Shown one piece after another: positions 9,018-17,279 of a DNA stretch of 64,000 nucleotides (position 1 is its first letter; every line of letters begins with the position of its first letter). The notes beneath the pieces were generated by a model. The model ran no database searches. It was not told the origin of the DNA and worked only from the letters and a program-made list of their open reading frames with translations. Made by a program: the position numbers and the translations under genes. The stretch spans positions 46,821 to 110,820 of the forward strand of contig NZ_PCPB01000012.1 of NCBI RefSeq assembly GCF_002979535.1, read 5' to 3'. Source of the stretch: Brevundimonas sp. MYb52 (lineage in GTDB: Bacteria; Pseudomonadota; Alphaproteobacteria; Caulobacterales; Caulobacteraceae).

Positions 9018-10331
9018 TTGACCTCCAAACATATCGACCACACCGTCCCGCTGATCCGGGCGGTCGTCATTCATCCCGATCGTCGTTCGGACAGTCCCCG
9101 ACTGGCTTCCGAACGCCTTGAGGAAGCCGCGGGCCTGGCTCGCGCGCTGGACCTTGACGTGCGCGCCGAAGAGATCGTGCGCCTGCGCTCCACCGCGCCC
9201 GCAACCCTGTTCGGGTCGGGCAAGGTCGAGGAACTGGCCGCTCTGGTCCGCGCCGCTGACGCCGAGGCTGTCGTCGTTGACGACGACCTGTCGCCGGTTC
9301 AGCAGCGCAACCTGGAAAAGGCCTGGGAGGTGAAGGTCATCGACCGCACCGGCCTGATCCTGGAAATCTTCGGACGTCGAGCGCGGACCAAGGAAGGCCG
9401 GCTGCAGGTCGAACTGGCGCGTCTGGACTATGAGCGGTCGCGCCTGGTCCGCACGTGGACCCACCTGGAACGCCAGCGTGGCGGCACCGGCTCGACCGGC
9501 GGCCCCGGCGAAACCCAGATCGAGCTGGACCGGCGCCTGATCGCCGACCGCATCGTGCGGCTGAAGGCTGAACTGGAAGAGGTGCGCCGCACGCGCGGCC
9601 TGCATCGCAAGGCGCGCAAGAAGGTGCCTTTCCCTTCGGTGGCTCTGGTCGGCTACACCAATGCGGGCAAGTCGACGCTGTTCAATCGGCTGACTGGCTC
9701 AGAGGTCTTCGCCAAGGACCTGCTGTTCGCCACCCTGGACACGACCCAGCGCACCATTCGTCTGCCGCAAGGCCGTCCGGCCATCATCGCCGACACCGTG
9801 GGCTTCATCTCCGACCTGCCGCACGAACTGGTCGAGAGCTTCCGCGCCACTCTGGAAGAGGTGGGCGAGGCCGATCTGATCCTGCACGTTCGCGACATCG
9901 CCTCGCCCGACAGCGACGCCCAAGCCAAGGACGTCGAGGCGGTGCTGGAGCAGATCCCGACGCCCGAAGGCAAAACCCGCCGCATTCTTGAAGTCTGGAA
10001 CAAGACCGATCTGCTGGATAGCGATGCGCGCGAGGCAGTGCTGGGTCAGGCCGAACGCCTGACGCGCGAGGGCAGGGCGGTCGCCGTCTCCGCCTGGACC
10101 GGCGAGGGCATCGAGGTCCTGCGTGAGGCCATCGCCGGCCTGATCGACGACGACCCCGAAATCCGCCTGACGCTGCAGCCGCATGAGGGCGAGGCCCTGG
10201 CCTGGCTGTATGAGAACGGCCGTGTGACCTTCCGCGACACGGACGCAGAAGGGCGGACCCATCTGGTCGTGCGCCTGCATCCGTCGGCGTTGGGACGGCT
10301 GGAGCGCCTCTACCCAGATATCATCGACTGA
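9018..10331 (+). CDS. hflX: Ribosome-associated GTPase HflX
   Basis: A 437-residue GTPase that splits stalled or heat-damaged 70S ribosomes. An N-terminal HflX domain (about 1-200) contains TLFGSGKVEELA, GRRARTKEGRLQVELARL and the glycine-rich segment RGGTGSTGGPGETQIELDRR. The G domain follows with G1 GYTNAGKST (from Gly212), G3 DTVGFISDLP and G4 NKTD. The TTG start lies directly after the hfq stop, preceded by the purine run GAAGAAGA; no better ATG precedes the first conserved block. Confidence 0.96.
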   Translation: MTSKHIDHTVPLIRAVVIHPDRRSDSPRLASERLEEAAGLARALDLDVRAEEIVRLRSTAPATLFGSGKVEELAALVRAADAEAVVVDDDLSPVQQRNLEKAWEVKVIDRTGLILEIFGRRARTKEGRLQVELARLDYERSRLVRTWTHLERQRGGTGSTGGPGETQIELDRRLIADRIVRLKAELEEVRRTRGLHRKARKKVPFPSVALVGYTNAGKSTLFNRLTGSEVFAKDLLFATLDTTQRTIRLPQGRPAIIADTVGFISDLPHELVESFRATLEEVGEADLILHVRDIASPDSDAQAKDVEAVLEQIPTPEGKTRRILEVWNKTDLLDSDAREAVLGQAERLTREGRAVAVSAWTGEGIEVLREAIAGLIDDDPEIRLTLQPHEGEALAWLYENGRVTFRDTDAEGRTHLVVRLHPSALGRLERLYPDIID

Positions 10332-10335
10332 GCCT

Positions 10336-11964
10336 ATGCACCTGATCGAGACCATCCTGTTCCTTTTGCTGGCCGTTGTGCTGTCAGGATGGGTGGCGCG
10401 GATCACGCGGATCGCCCTGCCTCTGGTGCAGATCGCCCTCGGCGCCGGGGTCGTGATGATCACGGGGGAGGCGGTGGACTTGCGGCCGGACATCTTCTTC
10501 CTGCTGTTCCTGCCGCCGTTGCTGTTCGTGGATGGCTGGCGCATCCCGAAAGAGGCCCTGTTCCGTGACCGGGTGGTCATTCTGGAGCTGGCGTTAGGCC
10601 TCGTGGTCTTTACCGTGGTGGGTCTGGGCTTCCTCATCCACTGGATGATCCCGGCCATGCCGTTGGCCGTGGCCTTCGCCCTAGCGGCCATTCTGTCGCC
10701 GACCGATCCCATCGCAGTGTCGGCCATCGCTTCGCGCTCACCGATACCCAAGCGCCTGATGCATATTCTGGAAGGCGAGTCGCTCTTGAACGACGCGACC
10801 GGCCTGACCTGCATGCGCATCGCCGTGATCGCCGCGACGACCGGGGCTTTTTCGCTGACCAACGCCGTTGGAACCTTTGCCTGGTTGGCCGTAGCCGGGG
10901 TCGCCATCGGCATTGCCGTGACCCTGGCCATTGGCCTGTTGAAGAGCTGGATCAGTCGCCGCTGGGGCGAGGATGTCGGCGGTCAGATTCTCATCAGTCT
11001 GCTGATGCCTTTCGCCGCCTATCTGGCGGCCGAAACCATTCACGCCTCCGGCATTCTGGCGGCCGTCGCAGCCGGCGTGACCATGAGCTTCACCGAGCGT
11101 CAGGGTTCGGCCATGGCGGCCACGCGTATTCGCCGCGCGGTTGTCTGGGACACGGTGCAGTTCGTCGCCAACGGCCTGATCTTCGTCATCCTAGGCGAGC
11201 AGATGCCCTCGATCATGGCGCGCGCGGCCGAGGTCATTCAGACCACGCAGCACAAGGAAATCTGGTGGCTGGCGGTCTATGTCTTCGCCATCGTGGCGGC
11301 GCTGGCGACCCTGCGCTTTGTCTGGGTGTGGACCTCGCTGAAATTCACCTTGTTTCGCAGGCGCGGCAAGAGCGCGCCGCCCAAGGTCGGCTGGCGGCTG
11401 GTGGCGGTTATGTCGTTGGCAGGGGTGCGCGGCGCCATCACCCTGGCGGGCATCCTGACCCTGCCGTTTGTTCTTGGTGACGGCACGCCCATGCCGGCGC
11501 GCAACCTGGCCATCTTCCTGGCGGCGGGGGTCATTATCGTCTCTCTGGTTCTGGCCACTGTCGCCTTGCCGCGTCTGCTTAAGGGGATCGAACTCCCGCC
11601 TGAGCCATCCCACCTCGCGGAGGAGGATCGTTCGCGCATTGCCGCCGCATCCGCCGCCATGCGCGCCATCGAAAACACCCAACATGCCATGGCCGAGGGT
11701 AAGAATAATCCAGATCTCTATGCCGAGACGGCGGCGCGCCTGATGGAGATCTACCGCCATCGCATCGAGACGCGCACCCATGTCGAAGGCGACGACGTTA
11801 CACTTGGCCGTCAAGCAGACGAGGTCGAACGTCATCTAAGACTGGCCGGCCTGTCCGCTGAGCGCGCGGAACTGGTCCGCCTTGGACGCATGCATCTCGT
11901 AGACGAAGAAACGACGCGAAAACTGATCCGCGAAGTCGACCTGCAGGAGCTACGCTATGTCTAG
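10336..11964 (+). CDS. CPA1-family Na+/H+ antiporter
   Basis: A 542-residue inner-membrane protein of about 12 hydrophobic helices followed by a cytosolic tail of about 110 charged residues. The conserved CPA1/NhaP features are FLLFLPPLLFVDGW, LAAILSPTDPIAV, and the ion-binding EGESLLNDATGL (the ND pair), then LAGVRGAITLA. It exchanges Na+ or K+ for protons in pH and ion homeostasis; substrate choice cannot be read from sequence. It starts 4 bases after hflX and probably belongs to the same transcript. Confidence 0.92.
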   Translation: MHLIETILFLLLAVVLSGWVARITRIALPLVQIALGAGVVMITGEAVDLRPDIFFLLFLPPLLFVDGWRIPKEALFRDRVVILELALGLVVFTVVGLGFLIHWMIPAMPLAVAFALAAILSPTDPIAVSAIASRSPIPKRLMHILEGESLLNDATGLTCMRIAVIAATTGAFSLTNAVGTFAWLAVAGVAIGIAVTLAIGLLKSWISRRWGEDVGGQILISLLMPFAAYLAAETIHASGILAAVAAGVTMSFTERQGSAMAATRIRRAVVWDTVQFVANGLIFVILGEQMPSIMARAAEVIQTTQHKEIWWLAVYVFAIVAALATLRFVWVWTSLKFTLFRRRGKSAPPKVGWRLVAVMSLAGVRGAITLAGILTLPFVLGDGTPMPARNLAIFLAAGVIIVSLVLATVALPRLLKGIELPPEPSHLAEEDRSRIAAASAAMRAIENTQHAMAEGKNNPDLYAETAARLMEIYRHRIETRTHVEGDDVTLGRQADEVERHLRLAGLSAERAELVRLGRMHLVDEETTRKLIREVDLQELRYV

Positions 11965-12039
11965 ATGGACGAGCGAGCACGACTTTCGCCTAAGATATAT
12001 TATGCGAAGGCCGACCAAGTTCACTTCGGAATGTGCACG

Positions 12040-14763
12040 TCAACCCGACCTCACGAGCCTCGCATGACGGCGACGCTCGAAGGGAGGTGTGTCGGACGCT
12101 GTCAGATCGCTCAGGCGCGGCAGCAGTTGTCGTAGGGCGGCTTGGTCATGTTCGGCCGCGGCGATTTCGGCCAAGGCTAGGTCGAGCATCACGCCCCAGG
12201 CCGCGTCGCCAACCAAGCCGCCGACCCGCTCGCGATCGACTCGGGTCAGCAACTGCTTGGCCTCGCCGTACCGCCCGTCCAGGACCAGACATTCACCAAG
12301 GTAAAATCGGATCACATGGGTCAGAGGATAGTCGTCGCCGAACCCCTCGCGGGAGGCCCGGTAGGCCTGATCGAGATGGCGCAGGCCCTGGCGTCGCTCG
12401 TCGGTCCGACACAGGACGGCGCCCAGGTCATTGAGCCCCACAAGCGTCTGGTGCGCATTCGGTCCTTGGCTGATCTCGGCGCCCCTCCACACCGCATTGG
12501 CCGCCTCGGCCGCCTCGTCGTATCGGCCCAGAGCGGCCAGAACCTCGTAGCGCGTCGACTGGAGGCCGAGGGTGTAGCGGCTGTTGCGGCCGAACCGTTC
12601 GGTCATCACCGGCAGCAGGGCGTCGGCCTCGGCCAGCGCGGTCTCCAGATCGCCGGTCATCAGTCGGGCCTGGGCCACATGCTGGCGGGCGATCAGAGCA
12701 TTGGCGTGGTCGGGACCAAGGGTCCTCGCCCAGTCGGCCGCCACCCGCCGGGCCAAGGGCAGAGCTTCGGCCGGCCGGCCTAGGCGCATCAACACCACAG
12801 CCTGCTGCTGGCGGACCAGCAGCACATCGCGATCCGAGAGACCCTCGGGTCGGGTCCCAGCTATGGCCAAGGCGCGGGCGAAGGCGGCGCTGGACGCATC
12901 GAGATCCTCGAAGAAGCCTATCACTGCCTCCGCCTGGGCGAGATGGAAGCCGAGCATGCCCTTGTCGGCCGCCGGGCCCAGGTTACGGCGCTCGACGGCA
13001 GCGAGAGTCTTGGCCGTGGCCAACCCTCCGGGCTGAGCCGACAGCGCCTCGGCTCGGGCATGCAGCAGTCGGGCGCGCGCCGCCGCAGGCGACTTCTGCA
13101 GCCCTGCCCGTTCGTAAGCGGCGGCGGCGAGGCCGAACGACCGGCGCGCTTCGTCGTACTGTCCGCGCTGGACGAAGGCGGTAGCCAGAGATAGGTGCAG
13201 GCCCGCGGCCACCTCTGGCTGACGGGCGAAGCGGGCGTCGACGGTGGAGCGGGCGCGCAGCGCCGCGGCCGCCAGCGTCTCCTCGGCGGCCGAGCCGGAC
13301 AGCGGATTGGCCTGCCCCAGCAGGTCGTCCACCAGGAAGGCGTAACTGGCCTCGGCCGCCGCCGTCTGGGCCCGGGCCTCGTTCTTCTGATTGACCGCGA
13401 CCAGCGCCGCCGTCGAGGTCGCGACAAGGCCCACGGCGCCGAGCCCGACGGCCAGCCGGATCCATGGACGTCGGGTGGCGCGCGCGTCCTCGCGGCGGCG
13501 TTCGGCCTCGCGCCGCTCCGCTTCCGCCTCGGCCTCGGCCCGCGCCTTTCGCCGCTGGTCGAGCGTATCGAGCCGCTCGACCAGCAGCGCGGCGGAGTCC
13601 AGTCGCCGGCTCGGGTCGCCGGCGGCGGCCAGGGCGATGTCCTCACGCAGGAGGGGATCGTCCACCTCCCCTTCCCAGCCCGCAGCGAGCGGCCGGTCGA
13701 GGTCGCCCACGGTCATCTGATAGAGGATCAGCCCCAGGGCATAGAGGTCCGCAGCCATGCCCGGAGCCCCGCCCTGCGTCACCTCTGGCGCGCGATAGGC
13801 GGCGGTGTCGGATCGGGTCGAGGCCTCGTCCTCTCCCGGCGGAAAGCCGCCGCCCGAGATGCCGTGCAAATCCAGCGTCGCCTGGTCGAGCAGCCAGCCA
13901 CTGCCGAAGTCGGCGAGACGGACGACGGGAGCCCCCTCCGGCGGCGTCTCGATCAACACGTTGGCGGGCTTCAGATCCTTGTGCAGCACCCCGGCGCCAT
14001 GTGCGGCCGCCACGGCGCGGGCAAGGTCGGCGACGATGGCGATCCGGCGCTCCAACGGCATGGCGGCCAGCCCGCCCTTCAGGCTGCCGGCCCAGGCGCG
14101 CATGTCCTGACCGGCGTCTGCCGCTTCGATGAAGAAAGGCGCGACGTCGAAATTCCACTCCAATACATCGGCGCAGGGCCGCCGATCGCCCAGAACATTG
14201 CGCATCAGCCGGAAAAGCGCGACCTCACGGCGCAGACTGCGTAAGCGGTCCGGCGCGTCGGCGAACTTGAAGATGCGGCTCTCGTGGACCTTCTGGTGAC
14301 GTGCCCGCCAGACGTCGTCGGCGCCGCTGTCGCCCAACGCCTCCTCGAGCACCCATTGTGGACGGCCCGGGACCGGGTCTCCGGAAGCGAAGGCGAAGCG
14401 CGGCGCCAGAGGCGTCGACAACTGTTCGACCTCCACCGGCCCCGCAAGCCGGTAGCCGACCCGAGGCAGGGTCTGGATCACATCGGCTCCGCCCTCTCCG
14501 AGGGCTCCGCGTAGCTTGGACACGGCCGTGGTGAGGGAGGCTTCCACCACGTGGACGCCGGGCCAGACGGCGTCAAGCAACTCGGCCTTGGTCACCGCCT
14601 CGCCGGCGCTGAGCAGCAGTTCGTGCAGAACCTGAAGCGGCTTCCCCTCCAACTCCACGGGCCTACCGGCGACGAGCAGGCTCCAGGCTGCTTCGTCGAA
14701 CACCGCGTCCGCGAAGCGCCATCTGCGCCGTCTCCGGCGCGGCGCTGAACCGCCCTCTGCCAT
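12040..14763 (-). CDS. Winged-helix DNA-binding / Ser-Thr kinase / TPR fusion protein
   Basis: A 907-residue multidomain protein. Residues about 14-110 form an OmpR/ToxR-type winged helix (LEGKPLQVLHELLLSAGEAV, DVIQTLPRVGYRL). Residues about 130-395 are a Hanks-type kinase: the glycine loop is weak, but the beta-3 lysine (IFKFA), alpha-C glutamate (RREVALF), catalytic HKDLKPANVLI (His261, Asp263), LADFGSGW and AYRAPEV are present, so activity is likely. An Ala/Glu/Arg-rich coiled coil and one transmembrane segment (about 430-455) lead into a C-terminal TPR array. DNA binding is thus on the cytosolic side and the TPRs probably outside. It is divergent from the operon starting at 14953, which it may regulate (inferred). 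The same three parts are often found in separate proteins; this combination is unusual. Confidence 0.88.
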   Translation of the reverse strand: MAEGGSAPRRRRRRWRFADAVFDEAAWSLLVAGRPVELEGKPLQVLHELLLSAGEAVTKAELLDAVWPGVHVVEASLTTAVSKLRGALGEGGADVIQTLPRVGYRLAGPVEVEQLSTPLAPRFAFASGDPVPGRPQWVLEEALGDSGADDVWRARHQKVHESRIFKFADAPDRLRSLRREVALFRLMRNVLGDRRPCADVLEWNFDVAPFFIEAADAGQDMRAWAGSLKGGLAAMPLERRIAIVADLARAVAAAHGAGVLHKDLKPANVLIETPPEGAPVVRLADFGSGWLLDQATLDLHGISGGGFPPGEDEASTRSDTAAYRAPEVTQGGAPGMAADLYALGLILYQMTVGDLDRPLAAGWEGEVDDPLLREDIALAAAGDPSRRLDSAALLVERLDTLDQRRKARAEAEAEAERREAERRREDARATRRPWIRLAVGLGAVGLVATSTAALVAVNQKNEARAQTAAAEASYAFLVDDLLGQANPLSGSAAEETLAAAALRARSTVDARFARQPEVAAGLHLSLATAFVQRGQYDEARRSFGLAAAAYERAGLQKSPAAARARLLHARAEALSAQPGGLATAKTLAAVERRNLGPAADKGMLGFHLAQAEAVIGFFEDLDASSAAFARALAIAGTRPEGLSDRDVLLVRQQQAVVLMRLGRPAEALPLARRVAADWARTLGPDHANALIARQHVAQARLMTGDLETALAEADALLPVMTERFGRNSRYTLGLQSTRYEVLAALGRYDEAAEAANAVWRGAEISQGPNAHQTLVGLNDLGAVLCRTDERRQGLRHLDQAYRASREGFGDDYPLTHVIRFYLGECLVLDGRYGEAKQLLTRVDRERVGGLVGDAAWGVMLDLALAEIAAAEHDQAALRQLLPRLSDLTASDTPPFERRRHARLVRSG

Positions 14764-14893
14764 GAAGCCACCTCGAATCCCGCCTGCGATCCGAAGCCTA
14801 AGGGAGCACGGACCGGGATGGCAACGCTCGACGAGCGCCGGCTGGCCACTTCAGAACTTCTTTAGCTTGGCGTCAGGACCCTGCGAGGCGGGC

Positions 14894-14908
14894 AGGTCAG
14901 GCTGACCT
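14894..14908. promoter_or_regulatory. 6-bp palindrome in the divergent kinase/operon promoter region
   Basis: AGGTCA and TGACCT form a perfect inverted repeat around GGC, 45 bases upstream of the ATG at 14953 and 131 bases from the kinase start. The size suits a dimeric regulator, and the adjacent gene encodes a winged-helix protein, so it is a candidate operator. A short palindrome can also arise by chance. Confidence 0.35.
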
Positions 14909-14952
14909 TCTGGAAGCGCGACAGACGCGCTCCGTCATGGAGGCCGACAGGC

Positions 14953-15264
14953 ATGGAGAACCCGCTTTTCCCGAACCGGATTGATCGATCCGCCGCGCTC
15001 GGCGCGTTCAAGCGCGCCGGGTCTACGGACCCCGATGTGTTGGCGTCGGTGCGAGCCGCGCTGGTCCAGACGTCGCGAACCGCAGTCCACGGCGGAACGG
15101 GGCTGATCATCTGCGGCGTCGCAATCAGCCTGACCATTATCGGCATCCCGGCCGGCATCGCCATGGTGCTGTTGGGTTGGTGGGTGAGCGCCCGCGCCAA
15201 GAAGAACATCCGCCTGGTCGACGACGTCATGACCGAGTTCACAGCGACGCCCCTGGCGGCCTGA
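14953..15264 (+). CDS. Small membrane protein of unknown function
   Basis: A 103-residue protein not recognised as a known family. About 45 mostly polar N-terminal residues precede a long hydrophobic block (GTGLIICGVAISLTIIGIPA and GIAMVLLGWWVSARAKK) that can form a helical hairpin or two short membrane segments, followed by a polar tail. GGAGG lies 10 bases upstream of the ATG. It is the first gene of the operon divergent from the kinase and sits 28 bases before the next gene. Confidence 0.7.
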   Translation: MENPLFPNRIDRSAALGAFKRAGSTDPDVLASVRAALVQTSRTAVHGGTGLIICGVAISLTIIGIPAGIAMVLLGWWVSARAKKNIRLVDDVMTEFTATPLAA

Positions 15265-15292
15265 CCCATCAATCATCGGCAGGAGGAAAGCC

Positions 15293-16213
15293 ATGAAAGG
15301 TAAAATTCTGGGCGTCGCCGCTGGCGACATGGTCGGCGCCATCACCGGTGACGACGGCAATCGCTATCGCTACGAGGCCGCCGACTGGCGCGGCGAACGA
15401 CCCGCCTCGGTCGGGGCCAGCGTCGACTTCGAGGTCGAAGACGGCGCCGCACGCGACGTCTATCCGGCCGTCGGCGCCTTTAGCGGCGTCGGCGCAAGCG
15501 CGGCTTCGGTCGAGGCCTTGGCCCGGTCGTCCGGGGGCGAAAAGATCATCGGCCTATTCAAGGGGACCCTGGCCCTGCCGCTGGCGATCCTGGTGCTGAT
15601 CGCCTTCTTCCTGCCGGCCCTGTCGTCGCCGATGCTGACCGCGTCCCAGTTGGGACTGGACAAAATCACGGCCGCCGTCCGACCGAACCTGGAGCAGGCC
15701 GAGCATGGCCGGCGCCGCCTAGCCGACCTGGAACGCGACCTCGCCCGCTTCAAGACCGAGGCGGTCCGGGGCGGGGCCGGCGCCCCGGACAGCATCTACG
15801 GCTACGGCAACGTCGGGGACCGCATCGCATCGCTGGAGGAGCAACGCGCCGAAATCCGCAAGGGTCTGAGCGCCGTGGACTTCCTGAAGGCCGTGGACGC
15901 CGCCCTGATCCTGCGCTTCGCCGCCCTGCTCGCCGCCCTGTGGCTGATCTGGCAGGCCTGGGCGGGCGCGGCGCTGCGCCCCTGGGAGCTGGCGGCGGGG
16001 ACCGCCGCCATTCTCGCTGGCGGCCTGACCTTCCTGTTGCGGTCCGCGATCCTGGGCCTGGCCTCAGCCATGAACCCGCTCGGCGAAGCCGCCGCCGCCC
16101 AGGCGGAAGCCCTCATTTCGGTTGAGATCGGGCCCTGGCTGCTGCTCGCCGCGGGCGCGGGCCTGATCGCCTCAGGGCTGGGCCTGGTCCGCAACCCCCT
16201 TGGACGAACCTGA
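15293..16213 (+). CDS. Membrane protein with N-terminal OB/cold-shock-like domain
   Basis: A 306-residue protein. Residues 1-60 (MKGKILGVAAGDMVGAITGD then RYRYEAADWRGERPASVGA and VDFEVEDGAARDVYPA) match the small beta-barrel domain, resembling cold-shock folds, found in front of several small membrane proteins. Then come a membrane segment (about 96-116), a charged coiled-coil region (about 130-180, LEQAEHGRRRLADLERDL), and three more hydrophobic segments (about 207-225, 232-250, 275-297). A consensus ribosome site AGGAGG sits before the ATG. The function is unknown; the barrel might bind nucleic acid or another ligand at the membrane. Confidence 0.72.
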   Translation: MKGKILGVAAGDMVGAITGDDGNRYRYEAADWRGERPASVGASVDFEVEDGAARDVYPAVGAFSGVGASAASVEALARSSGGEKIIGLFKGTLALPLAILVLIAFFLPALSSPMLTASQLGLDKITAAVRPNLEQAEHGRRRLADLERDLARFKTEAVRGGAGAPDSIYGYGNVGDRIASLEEQRAEIRKGLSAVDFLKAVDAALILRFAALLAALWLIWQAWAGAALRPWELAAGTAAILAGGLTFLLRSAILGLASAMNPLGEAAAAQAEALISVEIGPWLLLAAGAGLIASGLGLVRNPLGRT

Positions 16214-16230
16214 CTCTGAAAGGGACCGCC

Positions 16231-17184
16231 ATGCGCCTCCGTATCTCCACGCTCGCAACCCTTTCAGCGGCGACCCTGCTGACTGGCGCGGCGTGCGACG
16301 CCGGCCCCGCCGGAGCCGGGTCGACAGCGACGGCCGTCGCCGCCCAACGCGGCCCCCTCCCCCCGGCCGCGGCCCGCCTGGTTTCCGCCTGGCGCGCCGA
16401 GATCCTCGAGGACGCCTGTTCCGGCCCCGGTTTCGAGGCCGCCGGCGCGCCCTCGATCGATCACACCGCCGACTTCAATGGCGACGGCCGACCAGACTAT
16501 GTGATCGGCGTCGGCGACCTGACCTGCCGCTTGGACGGCGCCCCCATGGCCGCTTTGTTCAGCCCCTCCGTTCCCGGAGGCCTGATCCTGTCATCGCCCG
16601 ACGGCTATCGGCTGGAGCATTTCCAGTCGTCGGAGGTCCGCACGCCCGAACTGCGCGAGCTCGACGGCCAGCCGGTCCTGATCCTGTTCGACGGCGGCCC
16701 CGGGGCCGTCAGGCTTCCATTCTATAGCCACGCCTGGGGCTGGACCGGAAGCACGATGGACGATCTGGCCTTCTATGACGACCGTGATCGGAGGGTGAAC
16801 TCCGACGGCTCGTCCCGGAGGGGTGCGGCGCGGCCCGCGCCTCCCACGGGGACGCCCTCGCGCTTCCTGCCGCTGCCGATCGGCTACTATGCGCCGGACG
16901 GCAACTGCGCGGCCGACCCCTTCCACCTTCAGTATTTGGCTGAAGACGGCATCCGGTTCTCGGATCTGCCCACCGCGGGTTGCCGTTTCGTGCGCACCCG
17001 ATCACTGGGCGGCGATCGCTACGAGACGACGAAGTCCTGCCCGTCCGAGGAAGGCGGAGAGGCGCCCATGGTTGATGTCTGGCGGGTTGGCCCCGACGGC
17101 TACGCCTACGATACGCCTGGCGTGCCGAGCCTCCGCTACTGCCCGATCGAGCGCGTGCCCGCCCGCTCGCGCTTCGTCCGATGA
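16231..17184 (+). CDS. Secreted protein, possibly a lipoprotein, with an NGDG-type motif
   Basis: A 317-residue exported protein of unknown function. The signal peptide (MRLRISTLATLSAATLLTGAAC) ends near a cysteine, but the lipobox is poor (GAAC), so lipidation is uncertain. The mature part has AWRAEILEDAC, DFNGDGRPDYVIG (a calcium-loop-like FG-GAP/VCBS motif), LPIGYYAPDGNCAADPF and SLGGDRYETTKSC, with several cysteines. The GYYA...CAA...DP...YL.E...LGGDRY series is shared with the lipoprotein at 23346-24311, which points to paralogy. The gene sits 17 bases after the preceding one. Confidence 0.72.
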   Translation: MRLRISTLATLSAATLLTGAACDAGPAGAGSTATAVAAQRGPLPPAAARLVSAWRAEILEDACSGPGFEAAGAPSIDHTADFNGDGRPDYVIGVGDLTCRLDGAPMAALFSPSVPGGLILSSPDGYRLEHFQSSEVRTPELRELDGQPVLILFDGGPGAVRLPFYSHAWGWTGSTMDDLAFYDDRDRRVNSDGSSRRGAARPAPPTGTPSRFLPLPIGYYAPDGNCAADPFHLQYLAEDGIRFSDLPTAGCRFVRTRSLGGDRYETTKSCPSEEGGEAPMVDVWRVGPDGYAYDTPGVPSLRYCPIERVPARSRFVR

Positions 17185-17279
17185 TCTCCGAGCGCGTGCG
17201 ACGCCTGCGTCGGTGGATACTTGACCCCGGCCCTGCCGACATGGCGTCTTCGACTTCGCCCCGAGCAAGAGAGGAAACC

